The translations under genes and the position numbers were made by a program. This document shows, one piece after another, positions 50,871 through 59,315 of a DNA stretch of 64,000 nucleotides. The notes beneath the pieces are model-generated. The model saw only the letters and a list, made by a program, of their open reading frames with translations. It had not been told where the DNA came from and ran no database searches. The DNA is from an uncultured Thiothrix sp. (GTDB lineage: Bacteria > Pseudomonadota > Gammaproteobacteria > Poriferisulfidales > GCA-002705445), in assembly GCA_902595225.1 (NCBI GenBank), contig CACJPG010000001.1:253977-317976 (forward strand), written 5' to 3'. Each line of letters opens with the position of its first letter. The first letter of the stretch is position 1.

Positions 50871-53309
50871 ATGAATATAAATAATTATTTATCACCATAT
50901 CAAAGTATAAATATCACTGCCTCAGCTGGTACTGGTAAGACATGGGTAATAATATCTAAAATCTTAAGACTCCTGCTAGAGGGCGAAGATCCAAACAAAA
51001 TTACTGCAATAACATTTACAAAAAAAGCTTCTACTGAAATGAAAGACAGGCTTAACGATAAAATAGAAGGTTGGGCCAATATGAGTAAGCCAGAAATTAG
51101 AAAAGAACTTGAGGAAATAGGAATTAGTAAAAATTTTGAGATGTACGAAAAAAAGGCAAAAGACTTATTTTATGATATCAATTTAAAAAACAAAGATATA
51201 AGAATTTCAACATTTGACTCCTTCTTCATAGAATTACTTTCTCTTTTTCATTTAGACAAAGATATCGAAAAAAAATTTGAAATGATTACCGAACTTGAGA
51301 CTCAAAAAATAATAGAAAATGTAGAAAAGAAAATTTTTAGTAAAAGATTCCTAAACAAAAATAAGAATTTAGAGCAAGATATAAGTTTTTTAATCAAGCA
51401 TATTAAAAGCTACTTCTCTTTGAAAGAATCCTTGCGTGAAGTTATTTATAAAAAATCTTATTATCTTGAAATATCTCATAGATTAAATGTTGAAAATTGC
51501 AAATTTAATGATAAACGAATAAAAGTGGATGAGATAAAAAAAGAATTTTTACGTAATATTTCAATAATTCTTGGAAAAACAAATCTTCATAATCACTTTC
51601 AAGATATTGAAACTCTTATTAATTCCGATCATTCGAATTATGACGATAAAATAATGTACGTAGAGAAATATTTCTTTACTAAAGAAAAAAAAATAAGAAA
51701 AAACGTAATAAAAAAATTTGAAAAAATTAATCTAGATTGTGATAAATTTCTAAAAATTTTTTTAACGTATGAATTAAAATTATTTGAGGAATTACAGCTC
51801 TCTTGGAAAAATATTTTAGTGTACTTTATAACAGAGTATCAAGATCACTTAAGTAAATTAAATTTTTATGATTTTTCTGATAAAACTTGGCTTTGCTATA
51901 AAAAGCTCTCTTTATTAGATGATGATGACTGGATTTTCTATAAGATATCAAATTCTATTAATCATATGCTAATTGATGAATTTCAAGATACAAATTTTAT
52001 ACAGTGGAAAATTATTGAAATGATTCTCAGATCAATAAAAAACAGCGGATATAAATCTAGCATTACTGTTGTTGGGGATAAGAAACAGTCAATTTACGGA
52101 TTTCGGGGTTCAGAGTCAAAATTATTTGATATCTGTAAAAATTATACTTCTACTAATTTCCATGCAAAAAATATTAATTTAAATAAATCATACCGCTCAT
52201 CTAAGTCAGTAATTAAATTTTTGAATGAAAAATTTTCAGAAGATAACAGGTTCACAACTGTAATTAAAAAAAATGGGAGTATTATAATTGAAGATTTAAG
52301 TGAGAAAATTAAAGACAATATTGAAGAAAAATTATTAACTAATGATATGTTATTATTAGAATCTGAAAATATATCTGAACAAATTCACATATTAAATAAA
52401 GAAAAGAATATTAATTTTAATGATATTCTGGTTCTCGTAAGAAATAGAACACACATCAATCATATAAAAGATTCTCTAACAAGAAATAATATACCTGTAG
52501 TTCTTGATAATAGAATATGCCTCATGCAAACTTCAGAAATAAAAGATATTTGTAATCTTCTTAAACTAATTATTTTAGATGAGGAAGACTTTAATTTATT
52601 ATATTCTGTTTTAATTTCTCCTATATTTGAGATAAAGATGAATGATTTGACAAACATTGAGTCTAATGATTTTGATGCCCTTAAGAAATTTATATATAAA
52701 TCTAAAATTGGAAAAAAATATGATGAATGGCAAAAACTTATAGGTAAAATACCTATTCATGATTTGTTAGATAAAATCTATAGTGATATTAATATATTTG
52801 AAAAGTATAACACTGAGAATGAACTGAAAAATATTGAAATAAAAAATAATTTTCTTAATTTTTTAAATCTTAGTTTAAAAATTAATAATGGAAGATTTAT
52901 ATCTCCATTTTTCTTCTTAAATCAAATTGAAGCTATGGAGAATCATGAAGAATCATATGAATTTGACTCTCTTGACTCTGTAAAAGTTTTAACAATTCAT
53001 GCAGCTAAAGGCTTAGAATCAAAAATTGTTATATTTGCTCAGTCTTATTTAAAAAATAATCTTATGAAAGATAAAGTTTATCCAATTTTTAACACTGACT
53101 TGTCTTGTAAAGATTTATTTTATAAGCCCGAGATTTTTAAGAATAATTGTTTAATTGATAGATTATTTAAAGATTCAAAAAACAAGCAATTAAACGAGGA
53201 AGAGAATCTTGCATATGTTGCATGCACAAGAGCAAAGGATATACTAATAATTAACGGTTTTGCTTCAAAGAAAGCAACTTGGTTTTCTAATTTTTCATCT
53301 TCCCAATAA
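50871..53309 (+). CDS. UvrD/Rep superfamily helicase, AddA/RecB-like, lacking a C-terminal nuclease domain
   Basis: ITASAGTGKTWVI, AITFTKKASTEMKDRL, LIDEFQDTNFIQWKII, VVGDKKQSIYGFRGSE, VKVLTIHAAKGLESKIVIFAQ, NLAYVACTRAKDILII helicase motifs; terminates right after motif VI. Confidence 0.85.
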   Translation: MNINNYLSPYQSINITASAGTGKTWVIISKILRLLLEGEDPNKITAITFTKKASTEMKDRLNDKIEGWANMSKPEIRKELEEIGISKNFEMYEKKAKDLFYDINLKNKDIRISTFDSFFIELLSLFHLDKDIEKKFEMITELETQKIIENVEKKIFSKRFLNKNKNLEQDISFLIKHIKSYFSLKESLREVIYKKSYYLEISHRLNVENCKFNDKRIKVDEIKKEFLRNISIILGKTNLHNHFQDIETLINSDHSNYDDKIMYVEKYFFTKEKKIRKNVIKKFEKINLDCDKFLKIFLTYELKLFEELQLSWKNILVYFITEYQDHLSKLNFYDFSDKTWLCYKKLSLLDDDDWIFYKISNSINHMLIDEFQDTNFIQWKIIEMILRSIKNSGYKSSITVVGDKKQSIYGFRGSESKLFDICKNYTSTNFHAKNINLNKSYRSSKSVIKFLNEKFSEDNRFTTVIKKNGSIIIEDLSEKIKDNIEEKLLTNDMLLLESENISEQIHILNKEKNINFNDILVLVRNRTHINHIKDSLTRNNIPVVLDNRICLMQTSEIKDICNLLKLIILDEEDFNLLYSVLISPIFEIKMNDLTNIESNDFDALKKFIYKSKIGKKYDEWQKLIGKIPIHDLLDKIYSDINIFEKYNTENELKNIEIKNNFLNFLNLSLKINNGRFISPFFFLNQIEAMENHEESYEFDSLDSVKVLTIHAAKGLESKIVIFAQSYLKNNLMKDKVYPIFNTDLSCKDLFYKPEIFKNNCLIDRLFKDSKNKQLNEEENLAYVACTRAKDILIINGFASKKATWFSNFSSSQ

Positions 53310-54033
53310 CATTTTCTGGAGTTTCGTAACCCAAAATTAGTGTTCCATCACTTAAAAAAATTGATGGTGTAGAATTGACACCCAAGCTATTTACATAAAT
53401 TTGATGCTGCTCAATAGGGTTATCACAATCTTTTTTGGGTATTTTTTTCCCTTTTTTCAATAAAGAGAAGGATTTATTTCTGTCAGCAGAACACCAGGCT
53501 GATACAAGTCTATTTTTTGAGTCATCCTTATTTGCTATAACTATATAACGGACCTTTATATTAAAATTTTTATAAACTGATATATCATTATGGAACTTTT
53601 GGCAATATGGGCAATCAATGTCGGTTATGACATTTATGTACTTGTTACCCTTTCCGTAAATAAATAATTCGGAGTCTGATATTTTATCTAAAATATTTTT
53701 TCTACCAAGTAATGATAATTTTTTTGTTAGATTCTCAAATACGTAGCTATCATTTTCTTTAATAACTTTTTGTAGGTTACCTCCTTCAAAAATAAACTTT
53801 GCGTCAGCAGTAATATAAATAATTTCACTTCCAAAGATAATCTCGTATATATTATCTATTGGAGATTTTTGAATTCTATCGAATCTGTATGCAGGGATAA
53901 TTTCACGAACTTTTTTTTCTAAGAATACAATATTTTCATCTCTACTATCATTTCCAAAACCTACGGTACTTTGATAAAAGGCAATAAAAATAAGAAAAAT
54001 AAAACGATTTAGGCTCTTGGGTGATTTTTGCAA
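53287..54033 (-). CDS. dsbC: Thiol:disulfide interchange protein DsbC/DsbG-type
   Basis: Signal peptide; VITDIDCPYCQKFHNDI (CPYC); NSLGVNSTPSIFLSDGTLILGYE; beside xerD. Confidence 0.9.
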   Translation of the reverse strand: MQKSPKSLNRFIFLIFIAFYQSTVGFGNDSRDENIVFLEKKVREIIPAYRFDRIQKSPIDNIYEIIFGSEIIYITADAKFIFEGGNLQKVIKENDSYVFENLTKKLSLLGRKNILDKISDSELFIYGKGNKYINVITDIDCPYCQKFHNDISVYKNFNIKVRYIVIANKDDSKNRLVSAWCSADRNKSFSLLKKGKKIPKKDCDNPIEQHQIYVNSLGVNSTPSIFLSDGTLILGYETPENVIGKMKN

Positions 54034-54908
54034 TGTAATTCCTTTAATTCATTTTTTGCGATATGAGTGTAAAGCTGTGTTGTTGAAAGATCACTGTGTC
54101 CTAATAATAATTGTACAACTCTAAGATCTGCTCCGTTATTTATCATATGCGTAGCAAATGCATGTCTTAATGTATGTGGCGACAAGTGTTCATTTATTCC
54201 TACTTGCACTGCATACTTTTTCAAGATATGCCAAAATGAATGTCTAGTCATTTCAGTGCCACGATTACTCAAAAATAAAGCATCGGTTTTTCTGGATTTA
54301 ATAAATTCCTTTCGAAATTGATCAATATATTCTTTCAGAAATGACAATGCATAATCATTAATTGGAATTATTCTTTCTTTATTGCCCTTTCCAAGAACTC
54401 TCAAAAAATTACTTTCAATGTTTACTTGTGAGAATTTTAAAGATACTAATTCCGATACTCTCAATCCGCAGGCATATAGTATCTCAAGCATTGCTTTATC
54501 TCTTGAGCCGAAACGTGTTTTTGTATCAGGGGCATTTAATAATTTATCAACTTGATCAATATTAATTGTATGAGGCAAGGATCTAATTTTTCTCGGTGTT
54601 TCGATATTTTCTGTTGGATTATCTTTTAAAATGTTATGTGATGACAAATATTGAAAGAATTTTTTTAATGACGATATTAGCCTCATATTACTTCTTGAAG
54701 AAATACCACTTGAGAATCTATGGGCGATAAATGAATTTAAATCTGATTGCTTTGTATTTAATAAACTTATCTTTTTTTTATCAATAAATGTTAGGAAACT
54801 ATTTATATCATGCTCATATGACAATAAAGTATTTTTAGCAAGCCCTTGTTCAGCCCAAATATTATCTAAAAAGCTGTCTAAATATTCATTGTTTAATTTC
54901 TTTTTCAT
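54009..54908 (-). CDS. xerD: Site-specific tyrosine recombinase XerD
   Basis: DSFLDNIWAEQGLAKNTLLSYEHDINSFL; YACGLRVSELVSLKFSQVN; HTLRHAFATHMINNGADLRVVQLLLGHSDLSTTQLYTHIA catalytic R-HxxR-H-Y. Confidence 0.95.
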   Translation of the reverse strand: MKKKLNNEYLDSFLDNIWAEQGLAKNTLLSYEHDINSFLTFIDKKKISLLNTKQSDLNSFIAHRFSSGISSRSNMRLISSLKKFFQYLSSHNILKDNPTENIETPRKIRSLPHTINIDQVDKLLNAPDTKTRFGSRDKAMLEILYACGLRVSELVSLKFSQVNIESNFLRVLGKGNKERIIPINDYALSFLKEYIDQFRKEFIKSRKTDALFLSNRGTEMTRHSFWHILKKYAVQVGINEHLSPHTLRHAFATHMINNGADLRVVQLLLGHSDLSTTQLYTHIAKNELKELHCKNHPRA

Positions 54909-54964
54909 ATCTTAAATATTATAATAAAGTAATTAAATATTTATTACAATGCAGCTATCAATTT

Positions 54965-55366
54965 ATGCAAAATATAAACCTATTTAGAAGACTTGCTTCA
55001 ATTTTTTATGATGGCGTACTCGTTGTTGCTATTGTTATTATAACTTCTTTACCCTTTTATAGCTTTAATGTAGAGGAAAGTTTTTTACTAAAACTAACTA
55101 TGCAACTATATTTCTATTTAATAATCCAATATTTTTTTGTGTGGTTTTGGGTGAATAGCACTGCGACCCTTGGAATGAAATCATGGAAAATAAAAATTGT
55201 TGATATCAATGGCAATAATATTTCATATAAGAAAGCAATAGTTAGATTTAATGCATCAATTTTATCTTTATCAATTTTCGGGTTAGGTTTTTTAATATCA
55301 TTATTTAGAAAAGACAAAAAGTGTTTACATGATATCATTTCCAGAACTCAGCTGATAAAAATTTAG
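54965..55366 (+). CDS. RDD family membrane protein
   Basis: LFRRLASIFYDGVLVVAIVIITSLPFYSF; TLGMKSWKIKIVDINGNNISYKKAIVRF; KKCLHDIISRTQLI. Confidence 0.9.
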   Translation: MQNINLFRRLASIFYDGVLVVAIVIITSLPFYSFNVEESFLLKLTMQLYFYLIIQYFFVWFWVNSTATLGMKSWKIKIVDINGNNISYKKAIVRFNASILSLSIFGLGFLISLFRKDKKCLHDIISRTQLIKI

Positions 55367-56429
55367 TACCGTAGAATTTTCTAAATATAAAAATACTTAA
55401 AGTAAGCAAAATTATTAGTGGTAAAAAAGATCCAACTACAGGTGGAATGTTTATAATAATTGATAAATTATTTAGTGTTTGATTAAATAAGAAAAGCCCA
55501 ACACCAAGTAATATGCCTATAAATATTCTTTGGCCATAACTTGCAGATCTAATACTAGAATGTACAAAAGGAGTTGTTAGCAAAAACATAATTAAACATG
55601 ATAATGGAATTGAAAATTTTGACCAAAAAGCTAACTCGTAAATTTTTGTTTCCATTGAATTACTTTCAAGATATTTTATATACTGTTTGATTTGTAATAG
55701 CGACATTTGATTTGGCTTTGCAATCATAATATCAAATAATTCTAAATCAAAAAATTCCTTAAATGTGGTCGTGTCTATCGATGTAACAGTAACTTCTTTA
55801 TTTTCAAAATTCGTTGAAGTTATATTTTTCATTACCCACTCTCCTCCTTGATAAGATCCCTCTTCTGCGAATATAGATTCCATTAACTGTTGTTTCTCGT
55901 TGAATCTATACAAAGATACCTCTTCAATAATTTTGTCAGGAAAAACTCTAGCAATATGTATGAAACTGTCTTGGCTCTTAATCCAGATGCCATCTGTATT
56001 TTTCATACTAAGCCTTGTTGACTGGCTAAGATTCTTAACATTGTTTGCAAGTTGTTGGCCTTTTGGCGCGATAAATTCACCTATTAGAAATGTCATGATA
56101 ACAATTAGTAATCCTGTTTTTAGGCAAACAAAAATTATTTTTGTAAAAGATACCCCTCCTGTTTTAATTGCATTAAGTTCGCTTGTGCTTGAAAGTTTAC
56201 TAAGCCCTATTAAGCTTCCCATTAAAGTAGCGATAGGTAAGACTTCATATATATTCTGAGGTGTATTTAATAATACGTATAAAAAAGCAAGCGATATTGT
56301 ATATTCTCCTTCTATTTTTTTTATCTCATCAACTAAGTCTAATAAACCAACAACAACAACCAAAATTCCTAAAATCGCTAAGATTGAAAGAAGTATCTGT
56401 TTTGCAATATATTTATCAAGTATCTTCAT
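55335..56429 (-). CDS. lptG: LPS export ABC transporter permease LptG
   Basis: LDKYIAKQILLSILAILGILVVVVGLLDLVDEI; YEVLPIATLMGSLIGLSKLSSTSELNAIKTGGVS; paired with lptF. Confidence 0.93.
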   Translation of the reverse strand: MKILDKYIAKQILLSILAILGILVVVVGLLDLVDEIKKIEGEYTISLAFLYVLLNTPQNIYEVLPIATLMGSLIGLSKLSSTSELNAIKTGGVSFTKIIFVCLKTGLLIVIMTFLIGEFIAPKGQQLANNVKNLSQSTRLSMKNTDGIWIKSQDSFIHIARVFPDKIIEEVSLYRFNEKQQLMESIFAEEGSYQGGEWVMKNITSTNFENKEVTVTSIDTTTFKEFFDLELFDIMIAKPNQMSLLQIKQYIKYLESNSMETKIYELAFWSKFSIPLSCLIMFLLTTPFVHSSIRSASYGQRIFIGILLGVGLFLFNQTLNNLSIIINIPPVVGSFLPLIILLTLSIFIFRKFYGTKFLSAEFWK

Positions 56430-57763
56430 AATTTATGTTTTAAGTTTTCAATTCGATTTTTAATATAGTTAAAATTTAGAATTTGATTTTTGTTATTCTT
56501 AAAAAGTATAAGGCATATTAAGATTGCAAAAGCATGTACCCACCAAGTTCCAAATATCGAGAAAAATAAGGTATTTTTCTGAATACCATTTATAGAAACG
56601 ATAATTAGATTTGAATAGATAAAGTAAATAATTATGGCATATAAAATATTTGAGTATTTATTTTGTCTTGGCGCAACATCTCCAAGCACAAAAGCAAATA
56701 GAACAAGAATTATTACTGATATGGGTGCAAAAAGACGCCATTGAATTTCAGCGCTTGCCAGCGCCGCATTTTTATCACTAATAAGATCGTACAAACCTTT
56801 CATTCTATAATTAACTGAAAAGTCTGGAGTTGTGTTTAGAAGCTTTACTTCATGGATATCATATTTCATTACCTGAAAGTTTCCTGTCCCAGGAGTACCA
56901 GTATATCTTTGCCCGTTTTTTAAAACTAACCTCCTTATGCCATCCTCTAAAAACTCATCTCCTTCTTCAGCAGTTTCAATTGAGATCTTATTATTTTCAG
57001 AACTTTTTATAAATATTCTCTTTGAAATATCATCTTCAATATCCTCAACAAATATAATCCAATTCTTATCTTTCATTTGTATAAATTTTCCAGGAGAAGT
57101 TAAGCCAATTTCAGATGTAGCTGCTGCTTCGATTTTTGTTTTTTGAATATTAGTAATTACGTGTGGAGATATAAACATGCTTAAAATAAATATTATAAAA
57201 AAAGACGGTATAGATATTGTATAAAAAAGTTTTGTAAATACTTCTTTAAACTTTCCTGATGCTTTTAATGCACTTATTTCACTATCTCTATACAATTTTG
57301 ACAATGAAATTACCAAACCAATCATTATTGCAAAGGGCAAAAGTAAAATTATTGATTTTGATGTGCTAAGAAATAACAACTCAAATATCATATTTACATC
57401 AAATCTCCCATCAACGACATATTGCAGTAGTCTCACAAATAGTCTACCAACAATAACAAGAACTAAAACCACAAAAACTGATAAAAATATTTTAAAAAAA
57501 CTTTTTAAAAGATATCTATCAATTATTAAAAATAGAAAAGATTTTCTAAGGATATTTTTTTGGAAAATTACCCACTCAAAAAAATTTACTTTTTGTCTTT
57601 GTGCGAACTCTCCTAAGAAATTTATGTTATTTCTACTTTTTTTTTGCCTAATACGAGATATAATCCTAGTACTGAGTTGGTGTAATTTTGATTTACATAA
57701 TCTGTAAAAATCCAACCATTTTTTTAAATTTTTGGTATATTTAGAAATATCTTTCATAATCAA
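56426..57763 (-). CDS. lptF: LPS export ABC transporter permease LptF with basic N-terminal extension
   Basis: IIDRYLLKSFFKIFLSVFVVLVLVIVGRLFVRLLQYVVDGRFDVNMIFELLFLSTSKSIILLLPFAIMIGLVISLSKLYRDSEISALKASG; about 78 residues precede the usual LptF start. Confidence 0.9.
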   Translation of the reverse strand: MIMKDISKYTKNLKKWLDFYRLCKSKLHQLSTRIISRIRQKKSRNNINFLGEFAQRQKVNFFEWVIFQKNILRKSFLFLIIDRYLLKSFFKIFLSVFVVLVLVIVGRLFVRLLQYVVDGRFDVNMIFELLFLSTSKSIILLLPFAIMIGLVISLSKLYRDSEISALKASGKFKEVFTKLFYTISIPSFFIIFILSMFISPHVITNIQKTKIEAAATSEIGLTSPGKFIQMKDKNWIIFVEDIEDDISKRIFIKSSENNKISIETAEEGDEFLEDGIRRLVLKNGQRYTGTPGTGNFQVMKYDIHEVKLLNTTPDFSVNYRMKGLYDLISDKNAALASAEIQWRLFAPISVIILVLFAFVLGDVAPRQNKYSNILYAIIIYFIYSNLIIVSINGIQKNTLFFSIFGTWWVHAFAILICLILFKNNKNQILNFNYIKNRIENLKHKL

Positions 57764-57786
57764 TACATACGAGGCTTTAAATAATT

Positions 57787-59286
57787 ATGCAATACAATTT
57801 TATTAATAATATAACATCAAATGGAGTTAAAGGGTCAGCTATATTAGGAATATTTTCTGATCTAAGTGTAAATTCCTTAAGCAAATCTATTAATGCAACA
57901 AATCTAAAAAAAATTAAAGCTGCAATTAAAAAATCAGGTTTTGGGGGCAAGATTAATGAGAAATTATGTATTTATGAAAGTGTTGGTTCAAAATTTGAAA
58001 AAGTTTATTTAATTGGTCTAGGGGATAAAAAAGAGTATAACGAAAAAAAGTTTATTCAAGCAGTAAAAATGTTTTCAAAAATTTGCAAAAGTGAGTTACT
58101 GGAAAATATTTATTTTGATGTTAACTCTTTTCTCTCTATAAATATTGATAAAAATTGGGCAATTAGAAATATTTCCATTCAAGTTAATGGAGTTGATTAC
58201 TTATATAATGAAACAAAATACAAAACCAAAAATAAAAGTAACTATCAAATTAAAAAAATAAATTTTTTATCATTTAATGCAAATGATTCAAAAAAACTTA
58301 AGAAATATTTTTTACAAGGTAAAGCTATAGCCAATGGTATAAAACACGCAAAAAAACTTGGAGATTTACCAAGTAATATATGTACACCAACATATCTATC
58401 AAAATATGCAACCACGCTTTCAAAGAAGAGTAAAAAGATAAGTGTTAAGGTTCATAGCGAAAAAGAAATGAAGGCTATGGGTATGAATTGTTTGTTATCA
58501 GTGGGAAATGGAAGCAAAGAACCTTCTAAGCTAATAACGATTAAATACAATGGTTCTAACAAAAATGACAAACCAATAGTGCTTGTTGGGAAAGGGATAA
58601 CTTTTGATACCGGAGGTATTTCTATCAAGCCAAGCAATGCAATGGACGAAATGAAATATGATATGTGTGGTGCTGCGAGTGTAATCGGCACGTTGAGTGC
58701 AGTTAGTGAGCTTAATCTTAATATGAATGTTGTCGGTGTAATTGCCGCCGCAGAAAATATGCCAAGTGGGAGTGCAACAAACCCTGGGGATGTCGTTACA
58801 ACAATGTCAAAACAAACTGTTGAAATTTTAAATACCGATGCCGAAGGTAGGTTAGTACTTTGTGATGCACTTACTTATATAGCAAGATTTAAGCCTAAAC
58901 ACGTTATAGATATTGCTACACTCACTGGAGCTGTCCTTGTAGCTCTTGGAAAAGTTGCAAGTGGAGTGCTCTCAAATGATGATAAACTAACACAAAAACT
59001 TATTGCGTCATCTAAGATTAGTCACGATTATATATGGGAGCTTCCGCTTTGGGATGAGTTTCAATCAGAGTTAGATAGTAATTTTGCTGATATTGCAAAT
59101 ATCGGAAAAAGATATGCAGGCACTATAACAGCAGCATGTTTTTTATCAAGATTTACTGAAGACTATAGCTGGGCTCACCTTGATATTGCGGGCACAGCAT
59201 GGAATGAGGGTTCAGATAAAGGGGCAACTGGTAGGCCTGTTTCGCTTCTCACACATTTTATTCTAGAAAATGCAAAATCATTGTAA
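57787..59286 (+). CDS. pepA: Leucyl aminopeptidase PepA
   Basis: VGKGITFDTGGISIKPSNAMDEMKYDMCGAASVIGT; NTDAEGRLVLCDALTY signature; divergent from lptF. Confidence 0.96.
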   Translation: MQYNFINNITSNGVKGSAILGIFSDLSVNSLSKSINATNLKKIKAAIKKSGFGGKINEKLCIYESVGSKFEKVYLIGLGDKKEYNEKKFIQAVKMFSKICKSELLENIYFDVNSFLSINIDKNWAIRNISIQVNGVDYLYNETKYKTKNKSNYQIKKINFLSFNANDSKKLKKYFLQGKAIANGIKHAKKLGDLPSNICTPTYLSKYATTLSKKSKKISVKVHSEKEMKAMGMNCLLSVGNGSKEPSKLITIKYNGSNKNDKPIVLVGKGITFDTGGISIKPSNAMDEMKYDMCGAASVIGTLSAVSELNLNMNVVGVIAAAENMPSGSATNPGDVVTTMSKQTVEILNTDAEGRLVLCDALTYIARFKPKHVIDIATLTGAVLVALGKVASGVLSNDDKLTQKLIASSKISHDYIWELPLWDEFQSELDSNFADIANIGKRYAGTITAACFLSRFTEDYSWAHLDIAGTAWNEGSDKGATGRPVSLLTHFILENAKSL

Positions 59287-59315
59287 GATGTTACAACTAA
59301 ATTTTATGTAATTTA

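Noticed and set aside
57363-57707. 114-aa plus-strand ORF opposite lptF
   Set aside because: Antisense to lptF, no support; considered because the LptF extension lies in the same region.
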